Origin: JACVRW01 sp963751835
GTDB taxonomy: Bacteria; Actinomycetota; Thermoleophilia; Solirubrobacterales; Thermoleophilaceae
Length of the DNA stretch: 64,000 bases
Direction of reading: 5' to 3'
Assembly: GCA_963751835.1 (NCBI GenBank)
Contig: CAVVWD010000029.1
Span: 1 to 64,000 of the forward strand
The notes beneath the pieces were generated by a model that saw only the letters and a program-made list of their open reading frames with translations, searched no databases and was not told where the DNA came from. Of the stretch, positions 28,123 to 36,067 are shown one piece after another (positions within the stretch are counted from its first letter, which is position 1; each line of letters opens with the position of its first letter). A program made the translations under genes and the position numbers.

Positions 28123-28503
28123 TCAGCGAACGGTGAAGACGCCCCTCATCCCGGCCTGGGCGTGTCCGGGCACGGTGCAGAGGTAGCGGTACCTGCCCTT
28201 CTTCTTGAACGAGACGACGAGCTTCACCGTCTTGCCCGGTTGCAAGAGCTTCGTCGTCTTGCCGTTGATGCTGAAGTCGTGGGCCATGTTGCCGTTGTTC
28301 TTGACGGCGAACGTGACCTTGCCGGGCTTCGCGATCGACTTGGCCGACAGCTTGAAGGAGAACTCCTTCGCACCGACGCGGACCGTGGCTGCGCTCGCGC
28401 GTGCCTGCGGGGCGGTCTGTGCCGCGACCGGCTGGACGAGCGCCAGCGCCGTCATCACGACCGCCGCGAGCACGACGACCGAGGGGATGTTGAGCCTTCT
28501 CAT
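28123..28503 (-). CDS. Secreted cupredoxin (plastocyanin/azurin-like)
   Basis: A 126-residue exported blue-copper-type protein. Signal peptide: VVVLAAVVMTALALVQPVAAQ. The type 1 copper ligands are visible as His in NMAHDF, Cys and His in YLCTVPGHAQ and Met in AGMRGVF. A Lys-rich central strand region follows the usual cupredoxin pattern. It would carry one electron outside the membrane. It sits between the YxFxxD protein and the PQQ-type propeller in one operon, with AAGGAGG before the ATG at 28503. The likely partner is the upstream propeller protein. Confidence 0.88.
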   Translation of the reverse strand: MRRLNIPSVVVLAAVVMTALALVQPVAAQTAPQARASAATVRVGAKEFSFKLSAKSIAKPGKVTFAVKNNGNMAHDFSINGKTTKLLQPGKTVKLVVSFKKKGRYRYLCTVPGHAQAGMRGVFTVR

Positions 28504-28532
28504 TGCAAGCCTCCTTGGGGCTGGTGGATCGG

Positions 28533-30116
28533 CTACGGCAGCGCGTAGGCGATGAGCTGGAACTTCGGGTTCTTGTCGAATCCGGTCGTGCCGGCGCCCA
28601 CGAGCAACGTGTCGCCGTCGATGGCGGGGAATGAGTTGATCCCGGCGGGCGCCTTCACCGTCCAGAGCGTCTTGCCGGTTTGCGTGTCGAAGGCGTAGAC
28701 CGTGCCCGCGTAGGTGCTCGTGAAGACGACGTCGTTCGCGACCGCGGCGCTGCCGAAGTCCATCGACGGCAGCTTGTGCTGCCAGAGCACCTTGCCGCTG
28801 CCGGCGTCGATCGCGGTAAGGCCGCCCCGGCCCTTGCGGAAATCGGGATGTTGCCCCGCCAGCCCCCCCGGGAGGCCGGTTGACCTCGCGCGCGTGGGAA
28901 GGTCGAGCCACGGCACGAAGAGACGGTTCTCGGCGAACGCCATCGGCGTTTCGACCCCTCCCGTGTCGCCCGGGAAGATGGTGGTGAGCTTGCGCGGCAG
29001 CCGCCCGGTGTCGTTCTGGTGCTTGCCGACAGAGCGCGTCCAGAGATGCTTTCCGTCGGAGGCGCGGTAGGCGAAGGCCTTGCCCATCTTGCCGGCGACC
29101 ATCACCACATCCGTCTGGACGCCATTGACCGGGACGGTGGCAAGGATCGCCGGGATCTGTAGGTCGTAGTCGCGCACGTCGTGCGGGAGGGCCTGCCGGA
29201 ACCAGAGGAGCTTTCCGGTCTGGCCGTCGAGGGCGACGAGCGAGTTGGTGTAGAGGTTGGGGCCGGGGCGGCTCGACCCGTTGGGGAACTTCTTGGTGCC
29301 GTAGAGCGGAGCCGGATTGGCGACAGAGATGAAGACGCGCCCCTGGCTGTCCACCGAGGGCGGGTACCAAAGACCGCCGCCGCTGTTGATCTTCGGGTGG
29401 CCCCACAGCTTGGTGCCGGTGGCGAGCGTGTTGAACTTCCACTTCGGCTTCCCGGTGGCCGCGTCGAGCGCCCACACGATGCCGTCCCCGTTGCCCTTGT
29501 AGAACTCCTTCGCGTTTCCGGGCACCGAGCTGATCAGCACGGTGTTGTCGTAGAGCTGGGGCGTCATGTCGACGCCCTCGTTCTTGTTGCGGACGAGCTT
29601 GCGGCTCCAGAGCAGGTTTCCGGTCTGGGCGTCGAGCGCGAACGCGTGCGTGGCAGTGGCGCCGTAGATGTGGCCGTAGCCGTACGAGACGCCGTTCGGG
29701 CCTACGCTCACGCTGTTGAACGTGTGCTTCCACTTGAGCTTGCCGGTCGAGCGGTCCAGCGCGTAGACGTTCGAGTTGAGGTCTTGGAGATAGACCGTGC
29801 CGTTAAGGGAGATCGGCGTCGACGCGAAGGCGCCGAAGGCGCCGGCGCCCTTGAACGCGAAGCGCCACTTGACCTTCAGCTGCGACACCGTCTGCGAGTT
29901 GATCGGTGACTGCACCGTCGCGCGCGTGTTCGAAAGGTCGTAGTTGTGCGCCGGCCACGCCCCGGCATTGGCGGCCCACTCGGGTGGCGGCTGGCCCACG
30001 GTGGAAACTTGGCCGGCTGCCGGCGAGCCTCCTTCGAAACCGGCGAGTGCTGCGACAGCCACGAGGACAGCCCCAAGCGTGATCGCCCCCGTTCGGATCT
30101 TCATGCGCGACAGCAT
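28533..30116 (-). CDS. PQQ-dependent dehydrogenase-like secreted propeller
   Basis: A 527-residue exported protein. After the hydrophobic signal (GAITLGAVLVAVAALAGFEG) it has eight-bladed quinoprotein-type repeats, with at least seven Trp docking motifs: STGKLKWKHTF, QTGNLLWSRKL, ATGKPKWKFNT, QTGKLLWFRQAL, SDGKHLWTRSV, GSGKVLWQHKL and QTGKTLWTVKA. This fits methanol/glucose dehydrogenase-type propellers, though the vicinal Cys pair of alcohol dehydrogenases is not obvious. No haem motif is present; the adjacent cupredoxin would be the natural electron acceptor. The ATG at 30116 has GGGAGTCAGGAA upstream, which fixes the start over the longer open frame. First gene of the operon. Confidence 0.82.
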   Translation of the reverse strand: MLSRMKIRTGAITLGAVLVAVAALAGFEGGSPAAGQVSTVGQPPPEWAANAGAWPAHNYDLSNTRATVQSPINSQTVSQLKVKWRFAFKGAGAFGAFASTPISLNGTVYLQDLNSNVYALDRSTGKLKWKHTFNSVSVGPNGVSYGYGHIYGATATHAFALDAQTGNLLWSRKLVRNKNEGVDMTPQLYDNTVLISSVPGNAKEFYKGNGDGIVWALDAATGKPKWKFNTLATGTKLWGHPKINSGGGLWYPPSVDSQGRVFISVANPAPLYGTKKFPNGSSRPGPNLYTNSLVALDGQTGKLLWFRQALPHDVRDYDLQIPAILATVPVNGVQTDVVMVAGKMGKAFAYRASDGKHLWTRSVGKHQNDTGRLPRKLTTIFPGDTGGVETPMAFAENRLFVPWLDLPTRARSTGLPGGLAGQHPDFRKGRGGLTAIDAGSGKVLWQHKLPSMDFGSAAVANDVVFTSTYAGTVYAFDTQTGKTLWTVKAPAGINSFPAIDGDTLLVGAGTTGFDKNPKFQLIAYALP

Positions 30117-30357
30117 TTCCTGACTCCCTTTCGAGATCGAGTCGAGCAATGGTCCACGCCGGGCTTGCCGTTGTCGTCGGCTCGCGGGCGACTCTTTCCG
30201 GTCCCCCCCACGGAGTAGTCCGCCGGCTCCGCCTGCCACATTTGGGGGACTGCCTAGCCCGAGGCGATCAGGCTCGCAGCAGCCACTGCGTGAGCGCCGT
30301 ACCGATGCCGTGATTGCGTGCTCCTCGTAGAGAGCTGGCACCGTCAGCGACGGGCTG

Positions 30358-31530
30358 TCACGGCTCAGGCGTGGTGAGGCGACGGGTTGTCGCGCCGCGC
30401 TGCCTGCCGGGCTGCAACGGCCGGCGCGCCTCGACCAGGCGTTCGACATCCGACAGCGACAGGAGCCCTGTGAGCCGGGAGTCCCGGAGCACGAGCGCGC
30501 GTCGGAGATCGGTCTCGAGGAGCCTCATGAACGCGTCGGGCAGCTCGTCCTGCTCGTTCACGGACACTGCCTGACTGAGCGGCTGCATCCGCGTGTTTAC
30601 CCGGACGCTCCCCCAAGTCCCGCGCGGGACTGCGTCGAGGTTGCGAGCCGCGAACAGCCCTACGACCGCGCCCCCTTCCATCACCGGATAGGCGGCATGG
30701 CGATCCTCCGAGTAGACACCGTCGAAGAACTCCTGAAGCGTCAGGTCCGATGGGACGGTGATCGGATCCCGCACCATCGCGTCACTCACGCTGAGACCCG
30801 CAAGCGCCTCGCGGATCTCGACGAGACGAGCCTCCGCGGTCCCTGCCGACATCACGAACCAGCCGATGAGGGCGAGCCATAGGCCGCCGAAGCCATAGAA
30901 AAGGAAGGTCACGAGGCCAACGGCGATCATCAGCGCTCCCAGCCCGCGGCTGACCGCTCCTGCCACACGGGTCGCCCACCCGAGGTCTCCTCTCAGCTTC
31001 CAGAGCGCGGATCGCAAGATCCGGCCCCCGTCCAGCGGGAAAGCCGGCAGGAGGTTGAAGACGAGTACGAAGAGATTCGTCAAGCCGAGCCAGACCACGA
31101 CCCCGTCGACGGCTGACGGCAGGTCGGTCGCGTAGCCCAGGACCACCAGGATTACGCCGATCACAAGGGTGACGAGCGGGCCCGCCGCCCCGATCCGGAA
31201 CTCGGCGCCCGGCGAGCGGAACATTCCGTTGAAGCTGGAGACGCCACCGAGGAGCCAGAGCGTGATGCCGCTGACCTGCATTCCTTCCCGGCGAGCCTGC
31301 ACGGAGTGCGCTAGCTCGTGCAGAAGGATCGACACGAAGAAGAGGACCGCCGCGACGACCCCCATTGCGATGTACGTCGCGGTCCCGAGTCCCGGGTTCG
31401 AAGAGGGAAACACCCCGGCCGCGAGAGACACCACGAACAATCCGAGGATCACCAGGAAGGACCAGCTGAGCCCGACCTCGACTCCGGCGATCCGCCCCAG
31501 GGAAATCCTCGTGCCCATCCAGCTGCGCAT
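30358..31530 (-). CDS. Site-2-protease family metalloprotease with CBS domains
   Basis: A 390-residue membrane zinc protease of the M50/Rip3 type. Helices near the N-terminus carry the zinc motif ILLHELAHSVQARREG (HELAH near residue 71), and the third ligand lies in FNLLPAFPLDGGRILRS. The C-terminal half is a pair of CBS domains (VSDAMVRDPITVPSDLTL, VNTRMQPLSQAVSVNEQDE), which sense adenylate-type ligands. Such proteases cleave membrane-spanning anti-sigma factors or regulators inside the membrane. The start may be 31530 or MGTRISLG four codons later. It is a single gene facing away from the PQQ operon with no clear target nearby. Confidence 0.88.
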   Translation of the reverse strand: MRSWMGTRISLGRIAGVEVGLSWSFLVILGLFVVSLAAGVFPSSNPGLGTATYIAMGVVAAVLFFVSILLHELAHSVQARREGMQVSGITLWLLGGVSSFNGMFRSPGAEFRIGAAGPLVTLVIGVILVVLGYATDLPSAVDGVVVWLGLTNLFVLVFNLLPAFPLDGGRILRSALWKLRGDLGWATRVAGAVSRGLGALMIAVGLVTFLFYGFGGLWLALIGWFVMSAGTAEARLVEIREALAGLSVSDAMVRDPITVPSDLTLQEFFDGVYSEDRHAAYPVMEGGAVVGLFAARNLDAVPRGTWGSVRVNTRMQPLSQAVSVNEQDELPDAFMRLLETDLRRALVLRDSRLTGLLSLSDVERLVEARRPLQPGRQRGATTRRLTTPEP

Positions 31531-31640
31531 TACCGCGAATGGTCGCTCAAGGCGTGCTCACTGTCGTCTGCTCGGAGGCCCATCTTTTCCCTACTTCCCA
31601 GGGAGTACACGCCACCGGATTTCAGACGCGTGCTGGGGGT

Positions 31641-32114
31641 CTAGCGAAAATGATCCTTTCCCGCTCTCTCGTCCCAGACGTATCGCTGAAGCGCGGGGAG
31701 AGACGAGCGAGCGAGTGAGATGCCGTACTCGGGCTCGCTCTGCTTGCCGACGTTGTCACGGTCAGTGAGGGGAGGCGACGCGCTCAGCCACTCAATGCTC
31801 GGCACCAGGTAGACATTGGGATCCTCCGCGTCAGCCAACAGCACGATTGCCGCGAACCGGTTGGTCGCAGGCTGAAGTCGCCGCTTGGTCCAGAAAACGT
31901 AGCCGCCCAGCCGCTGAGTCGATACGAACACCTCGATCGAGCGGCCCGAGGGAGTCTGCACGTCGAGTTTGCCGCCGATCCGACTGGTCGGCGCCTTCAC
32001 GGTGCATCCGAGGCTCTCCAGTCGCTCTGTAACGATTGTCCTACCAAGAGCAATGAGCTCCTGTCGTCTCAGTTGCGACCACCGGTCATTGGTCTTGGTG
32101 CGGTATGCGCTCAC
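31641..32114 (-). CDS. Uncharacterised protein, possible PD-(D/E)xK nuclease-like fold
   Basis: A 157-residue protein of unknown function. The core has RIGGKLDVQTPSGRSIEVFV, with an Asp followed about nine residues later by I-E-V, then YVFWTKRRLQPATNRFAAIV and VYLVPSIEWLSAS. An Asp then ExK/ExV pair followed by hydrophobic strands is the general layout of PD-(D/E)xK nuclease-like proteins, and small standalone members occur in actinobacterial genomes. The Lys of the motif is not clear here, so the fold is a suggestion only. It sits beside the truncated DUF4331 gene and repeats, which could indicate a mobile neighbourhood. Confidence 0.5.
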   Translation of the reverse strand: MSAYRTKTNDRWSQLRRQELIALGRTIVTERLESLGCTVKAPTSRIGGKLDVQTPSGRSIEVFVSTQRLGGYVFWTKRRLQPATNRFAAIVLLADAEDPNVYLVPSIEWLSASPPLTDRDNVGKQSEPEYGISLARSSLPALQRYVWDERAGKDHFR

Positions 32115-32153
32115 GTACTCTCACACTTTCACCCTTGGGGCCGATCGTGTTTG

Positions 32154-32204
32154 GCCGCATTTGTCGACATGAGTGCAACCGCTGAGGCGGTTCTTACCGG
32201 TCGG
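32154..32204. repeat. 51-bp direct repeat, copy 1
   Basis: This segment is 49/51 identical to 32699-32749. Both contain the inverted repeat AACCGC / GCGGTT separated by TGAG. On the plus strand each copy starts a short open frame with MSATAEAVLTGR. The copies lie on either side of the DUF4331 gene. Confidence 0.75.
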
Positions 32205-32225
32205 CATGGGGATGCCGTGGTTCGA

Positions 32226-32669
32226 CTAATCCAGCGCCCGTGAGTCCCCCAGGTGAGCCGACCAGCGCTCCTCGATCCGCCCAAGCCGCCACTGATCAGC
32301 CTGGACAGGCTTCGCGATGGCGTCGAAGCCGACGGGCACGCCCTCGATGAGCACCTCGCCCACGGGCTCGGGCTCCCGAGCCGCGCTTCCAATCGCGTAG
32401 TACACGGTCCCGGTCTGGGCGCCGCCGTTCGATTCGGAGAACACAAATGAGAACGCAGCGTCGGCGTGCGCGTCTCCGTCGGTGTCGACGTTGAGGCGGT
32501 AGACCCCCTCGGGGTGGAAATCGGCGCCCGTCATGAACGGATTCACGTCGACGATCAGCACGGTCTTCCCCGGGTTGTGAGGCGACGCGAACACGAATAG
32601 GTCGGTCAGGTCCAAGTGCGCATCGTCACCCGGAAACTTCAGCATTGCTGCACTAAAGTGGTTGGACAT
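32226..32669 (-). CDS. DUF4331-family protein, C-terminally truncated
   Basis: A 147-residue protein that matches the N-terminal part of DUF4331 proteins: MSNHFSAAMLKFPGDDAHLD, DLFVFASPHNPGKTVLIVDV, NPFMTGADFHPEGVYRLNVD and AAFSFVFSESNGGAQTGTVY. Full-length family members are roughly twice as long. After residue about 120 the sequence departs (QADQWRLGRIEERWSAHLGD) and stops. Function unknown; members are often exported or associated with metal and halogen biology by context only. The start at 32669 has AAAGGAGCCAAG upstream. It lies between two copies of a 51-bp repeat. Confidence 0.7.
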   Translation of the reverse strand: MSNHFSAAMLKFPGDDAHLDLTDLFVFASPHNPGKTVLIVDVNPFMTGADFHPEGVYRLNVDTDGDAHADAAFSFVFSESNGGAQTGTVYYAIGSAAREPEPVGEVLIEGVPVGFDAIAKPVQADQWRLGRIEERWSAHLGDSRALD

Positions 32670-32698
32670 CTTGGCTCCTTTTTGGTCTCACCGTCACT

Positions 32699-32749
32699 GC
32701 CGCATTTGACGATATGAGTGCAACCGCTGAGGCGGTTCTTACCGGTCGG
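32699..32749. repeat. 51-bp direct repeat, copy 2
   Basis: Near-identical partner of 32154-32204, differing at two positions. It lies just upstream of the DUF4331 start and carries the same inverted repeat and the same short plus-strand MSATAEAVLTGR frame. Confidence 0.75.
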
Positions 32750-32869
32750 GCGAACTTCCAGCGCGGTGCCCTCGGCAGCGATGCCGTTACTGTGAGGCTG
32801 TGCAGACGTACGCGCTGAATTGCGCCGCGGCTGCGGCGGCGGCGACACCCTCGGCGAGCGCGAAGTCGG

Positions 32870-33549
32870 TCACGTAGGCAGGTCCGTCCCGGCCTGCTCC
32901 GCCACCATGTACGAGGCGTACCAGGCGGCCCAGTCCTCGTCTCGCAGCCGCTCTGCCAGCTCCGCCTTGAGCCGATGCCCCGTGCGCTGCTCGTGCTCGC
33001 CGCGGGCGGCCTCGGCACGGCGAAGCGCACCCTCCAGATCCGCCGTCGACGCGAACGCCATGCCAGCGGCGTCGACCCGGCCGGGGAGCCGCGTCGTAAC
33101 CTCCTGGACCAGCCACACATTTCCGTCGGGATCGTTGACGGAGAAGAACGACCCGTAGCTGGCGCGCTCGGGATCGACGCCGGGTTGCCGGGCCCCGGGG
33201 GGAACGGCGGGCCGTGCCACACGTCACTCGCGTCGATGCCACGGCCGACGAGTTCGTCATGGGCCGCTTCGATGTCGGAAACGACCAGCCCGGCCAGGGC
33301 CGAGCCCGGCGCGGCCGCGGTGAGTCCCTTGCCGAATGTGACCGAGGTCCCGGAGCCCGGGGGCGTGAACTGGACAATGCGAAGGCCGTCCAGCGGGGCG
33401 GCGTCGTCGTCCAGCCTCCAACCCAAGCTTTCGTAGAACTGCTTGGATCGGTCGACGTCGGACACGGGGATGACGTGGATCTCGAGGTTCATGTCGACCT
33501 TCCCGACTCTCGCGTCGGGGCCCGCGGTCTGTGCTTCGGTGGTGCTCAT
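32870..33549 (-). pseudogene. VOC-family protein with C-terminal helical domain, one frameshift
   Basis: A vicinal-oxygen-chelate (glyoxalase/dioxygenase-fold) protein of about 226 residues. The N-terminal VOC domain begins VDMNLEIHVIPVSDVDRSKQ and FYESLGWRLDDDAAPLDGL, and ends SFFSVNDPDGNVWLVQEVT with the family's last metal-type Glu. A C-terminal segment (LKAELAERLRDEDWAAWYAS, YMVAEQAGTDLP) appears in many actinobacterial VOC proteins. The two parts are in different frames; the change falls near 33190-33205 in a run of C and G bases. This could be a single sequencing error. The start at 33549 is the ATG of MSTTEAQTAG. Confidence 0.7.
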
Positions 33550-33831
33550 GCATCCTCCTGGTTGTGTTGCTTGCAAGGGACTGTGGGGCTTCGACCACTT
33601 CGTGGCGCCGTGGACCGTCGAGATCCTTTCTTGGCTGATGTCCGGACCACGGTGGCCCTCCTGGCCCCCCGTCGCGTCCGTGCAAGGCCCTGGTCCGCTG
33701 CCTAGTAGGTGCCCCAGTGGGTCCCCTGCGAGGCGGATCCCGCTAGGCCGAGAGGACCGCGAGCCCGGCATCGCGCGCCGGCGGGTGAACGAGTCACGCG
33801 CGGCGGTCGGACATAGCCGCAGCGGGGGTCG

Positions 33832-34803
33832 TCAGGCCGGCTGCGCGGCGAAAACCGGCCCGAGCGTGCGGCCCGCGAGCGCGACCGTTTCCAGGTCGTG
33901 CACGTCCGGGATGGTCAGCGTCAAACCCTCGATGCCGGCGTGGATGAAGGCGGCCGCCTGCTCGGCGACCCCGTCCGGGTCGCCGGCCATCACCGTTGCG
34001 CTGAGGCGCTCCTCGGGTATGCCGACGCGTCTGAGGAAATCCACCTTGGCCATCGCCGCCTCGTGCGTCGGCGCGATCGCCAGGACGGCGAGTCGGGTCG
34101 TGGTGATCTCGGCCGGGTCGCGCCCGACGTCCTCGCAATGGCCCGCCAGCACCTCCATCAGGTGCTTGGCCCGCGCCGCGTCACCGAAGACATTGCAGCC
34201 GTCGGCGTACTGGGCGACCAGGCGGAGCGTTTTCCGCTCGCCGCTGCCGCCGATGACGATCGGAATGTCGCCACGCAGCGGCTTGGGGTTGTTCAGGGCC
34301 CCGTCGACGCGGAAGTGGCGGCCCTCGAAGGTGGCGCGCTCCTGCGTGAACATGGCGCGCGCGATCTGAAGGGCGTCCTCGAGCATCTCGAAGCGCCGAC
34401 CCAGTGGCGGGAAGTCGAAGCCGTAGGCGCGGTGCTCGTCCTCAAACCACGCTGCGCCGAGCCCGTGCCACGCCCGGCCGCCCGAGACGATGTCCAGTGT
34501 GGAGGTGATCTTGGCGTGCAGGGCCGGGTTTCGGTAGGGCACGCCGCCGACGAGCAGGCCCAAACTCACCTTCGATGTCCGGGCCGCCAGCGCAGCCAGC
34601 ATCGTGTTGCCCTCGAACATCCAGTTGGTCTGCGGTCCGACCCCGGGGATCTGGTGCAGGTGGTCCATCACCGAGATCGCGCTGAAGCCGGACTCCTCGG
34701 CGGTGGCCGCGATCTCGACGAGGCGCTCGAAGACGGCATCCGGAGCGGTGTCGGGATAGTTGAAGTTCGGCAAGTGCAAGTCGAGCGAGATCGGCGCGCG
34801 CAT
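33832..34803 (-). CDS. LLM-class F420-dependent oxidoreductase
   Basis: A 323-residue luciferase-like TIM-barrel flavin/F420 oxidoreductase. Features: start MRAPISLDLHLPNFNYPD, the substrate-side SVMDHLHQIPGVG, TSKVSLGLLVGGVPYRNPAL, SGGRAWHGLGAAWFEDEHRA, and IPIVIGGSGERKTLRLVAQY. These match actinobacterial F420-dependent members. The ATG at 34803 is chosen because the upstream frame is not conserved. The substrate is unknown. The gene is divergent from the GYD remnant/tocopherol-type locus. Confidence 0.85.
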   Translation of the reverse strand: MRAPISLDLHLPNFNYPDTAPDAVFERLVEIAATAEESGFSAISVMDHLHQIPGVGPQTNWMFEGNTMLAALAARTSKVSLGLLVGGVPYRNPALHAKITSTLDIVSGGRAWHGLGAAWFEDEHRAYGFDFPPLGRRFEMLEDALQIARAMFTQERATFEGRHFRVDGALNNPKPLRGDIPIVIGGSGERKTLRLVAQYADGCNVFGDAARAKHLMEVLAGHCEDVGRDPAEITTTRLAVLAIAPTHEAAMAKVDFLRRVGIPEERLSATVMAGDPDGVAEQAAAFIHAGIEGLTLTIPDVHDLETVALAGRTLGPVFAAQPA

Positions 34804-34934
34804 GCACTTCACGCTACTCCTCGGCCCGCGGTCTCCGTCACACCCCGCAGGCTCCCGGTCAATTGCTCGCCTGCGGGTCAAACTTCGCCGTCTTAGGCCG
34901 ACTCGCGCGAGTCGGCGAACAAGAGGGAGAGACG

Positions 34935-35090
34935 ATGCCGCTCCATCTATCGAGATTCCGCTACACGCTGGAGACTTGGGCCAAGCTATCGGAAGCGCGG
35001 CCCTGCGCTCCCGAGGATGAGATCGCTGGGCTCCGCGGCGAGCCGGCAGGAGCGAAAGATCACGACGCAGCTTGGGCGGGGGGCGGATGA
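34935..35090 (+). pseudogene. GYD-domain protein, N-terminal remnant
   Basis: A 51-codon frame that begins MPLHLSRFRYTLETWAKL, the usual start of GYD-domain proteins, with AGAGGGAGA just upstream as a ribosome site. After about residue 18 the sequence no longer matches GYD (the expected segment that contains the GYD motif is absent). The stop overlaps the ATG of the tocopherol-cyclase-like gene by the ATGA pattern. A recombination junction near 34985 seems to have placed a foreign 5' end before the cyclase gene, so it may now serve mainly as a translated leader. Confidence 0.5.
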
Positions 35091-36067
35091 CCGGCCTCCG
35101 TGCCGCCTACCGGGAGCGCGGCGCTGATCCCCCGTTCGGCGATCCCGGCCGCGACCACGGCGCTCGCATGGAGGGCTACTACTGGCGCATCGTGGCCGGG
35201 GAGACGGTGCTCGTCGTGCTCTGCGGCGTGGGTCGGGGAGCCGACGAGCGCTGGGGACTCGTCGCCCTGGCCTCCCACCCGGGCACGCATGTGCGCTATG
35301 CGACGGCGGCGCCCGCGGCGGGGTCGCCCACGGGATTCGGGGTGCGGGCCGGAGACGTCCTCGACGGGTCCTTGGAGCGACTCCGGCTGCGGCTCGGCGA
35401 TGAGGACTGGCTCGAGCTCCGGCTGAGCGCCCGTTTGACCTGGCCGCGCGGCGCGTTCGGCGCGCTCGGCGCCGCCCACGTCGTTCCCGCGGTCGCTCAG
35501 TACTGGCATCCCGTCCTGCTCGACGGGGCGGCGTTCGGCGAGGGTTGCGTGGCCGGCCGGCCGCTTCGGCTCGACGAGGCGACGGTCTACGCGGAGAAGA
35601 ATTGGGGGCCCGGCTTCGCCCGCCGCTGGTGGTGGGGCCAGGCGAGCGCCTTCCCGGAGGAGGGCCTCGGCGTGGCGTTCGCCGGTGGCGCACTCCCACG
35701 TCTCGGCGCGACCCCCTCCGCCGTCGTGCTGTGGCGCGGCGGCAAGGTTCACCGCTTCGCCCCGCCGCTCGCCCGCTCACGGGTGGCGCTGGGCGAACGC
35801 CGCTGGCGGGTGCGAACCACTTCGCCCCGGTACCGCCTCGAGATCGATGGTCAGGCGACGAGCTCCGGCCACGTTCTGCCGGTGCCCGAACCCGGCGAGC
35901 CCCACGTCGAGATGCGCAGCGAACAGGTGCTGGCGGGACAGCTGGCGCTTCGGCTGAGCCGCGGAGGGCGCACGCTCATCGACTCGGTTTCGCCGCTGGC
36001 CGGTCTCGAACAGGGCCGTCCTACGAGTGGGGCGCGGCGTTCTCTGCCCGCTGCACCGCGGCCTTGA
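35087..36067 (+). CDS. Tocopherol cyclase-like protein
   Basis: A 326-residue protein resembling tocopherol cyclase (plant VTE1, cyanobacterial Slr1737), which closes the chromanol ring of tocopherols. The N-terminus holds AYRERGADPPFG and then MEGYYWRIVAGE, like the beta-barrel entry GWYFRV of known cyclases. The signature VYAEKNWGPGFARRWWWGQA with FPEEG is present near residues 165-190, followed by strands GKVHRFAPP and WRVRTTSPRYRLEID. It is shorter than the 360-480 residues of cyanobacterial and plant cyclases. The start ATG overlaps the stop of the GYD remnant. Its 3' end overlaps a minus-strand gene by 47 bases. Downstream on this strand are the methyltransferase and prenyltransferase of the same pathway type. 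Confidence 0.75.
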   Translation: MTGLRAAYRERGADPPFGDPGRDHGARMEGYYWRIVAGETVLVVLCGVGRGADERWGLVALASHPGTHVRYATAAPAAGSPTGFGVRAGDVLDGSLERLRLRLGDEDWLELRLSARLTWPRGAFGALGAAHVVPAVAQYWHPVLLDGAAFGEGCVAGRPLRLDEATVYAEKNWGPGFARRWWWGQASAFPEEGLGVAFAGGALPRLGATPSAVVLWRGGKVHRFAPPLARSRVALGERRWRVRTTSPRYRLEIDGQATSSGHVLPVPEPGEPHVEMRSEQVLAGQLALRLSRGGRTLIDSVSPLAGLEQGRPTSGARRSLPAAPRP

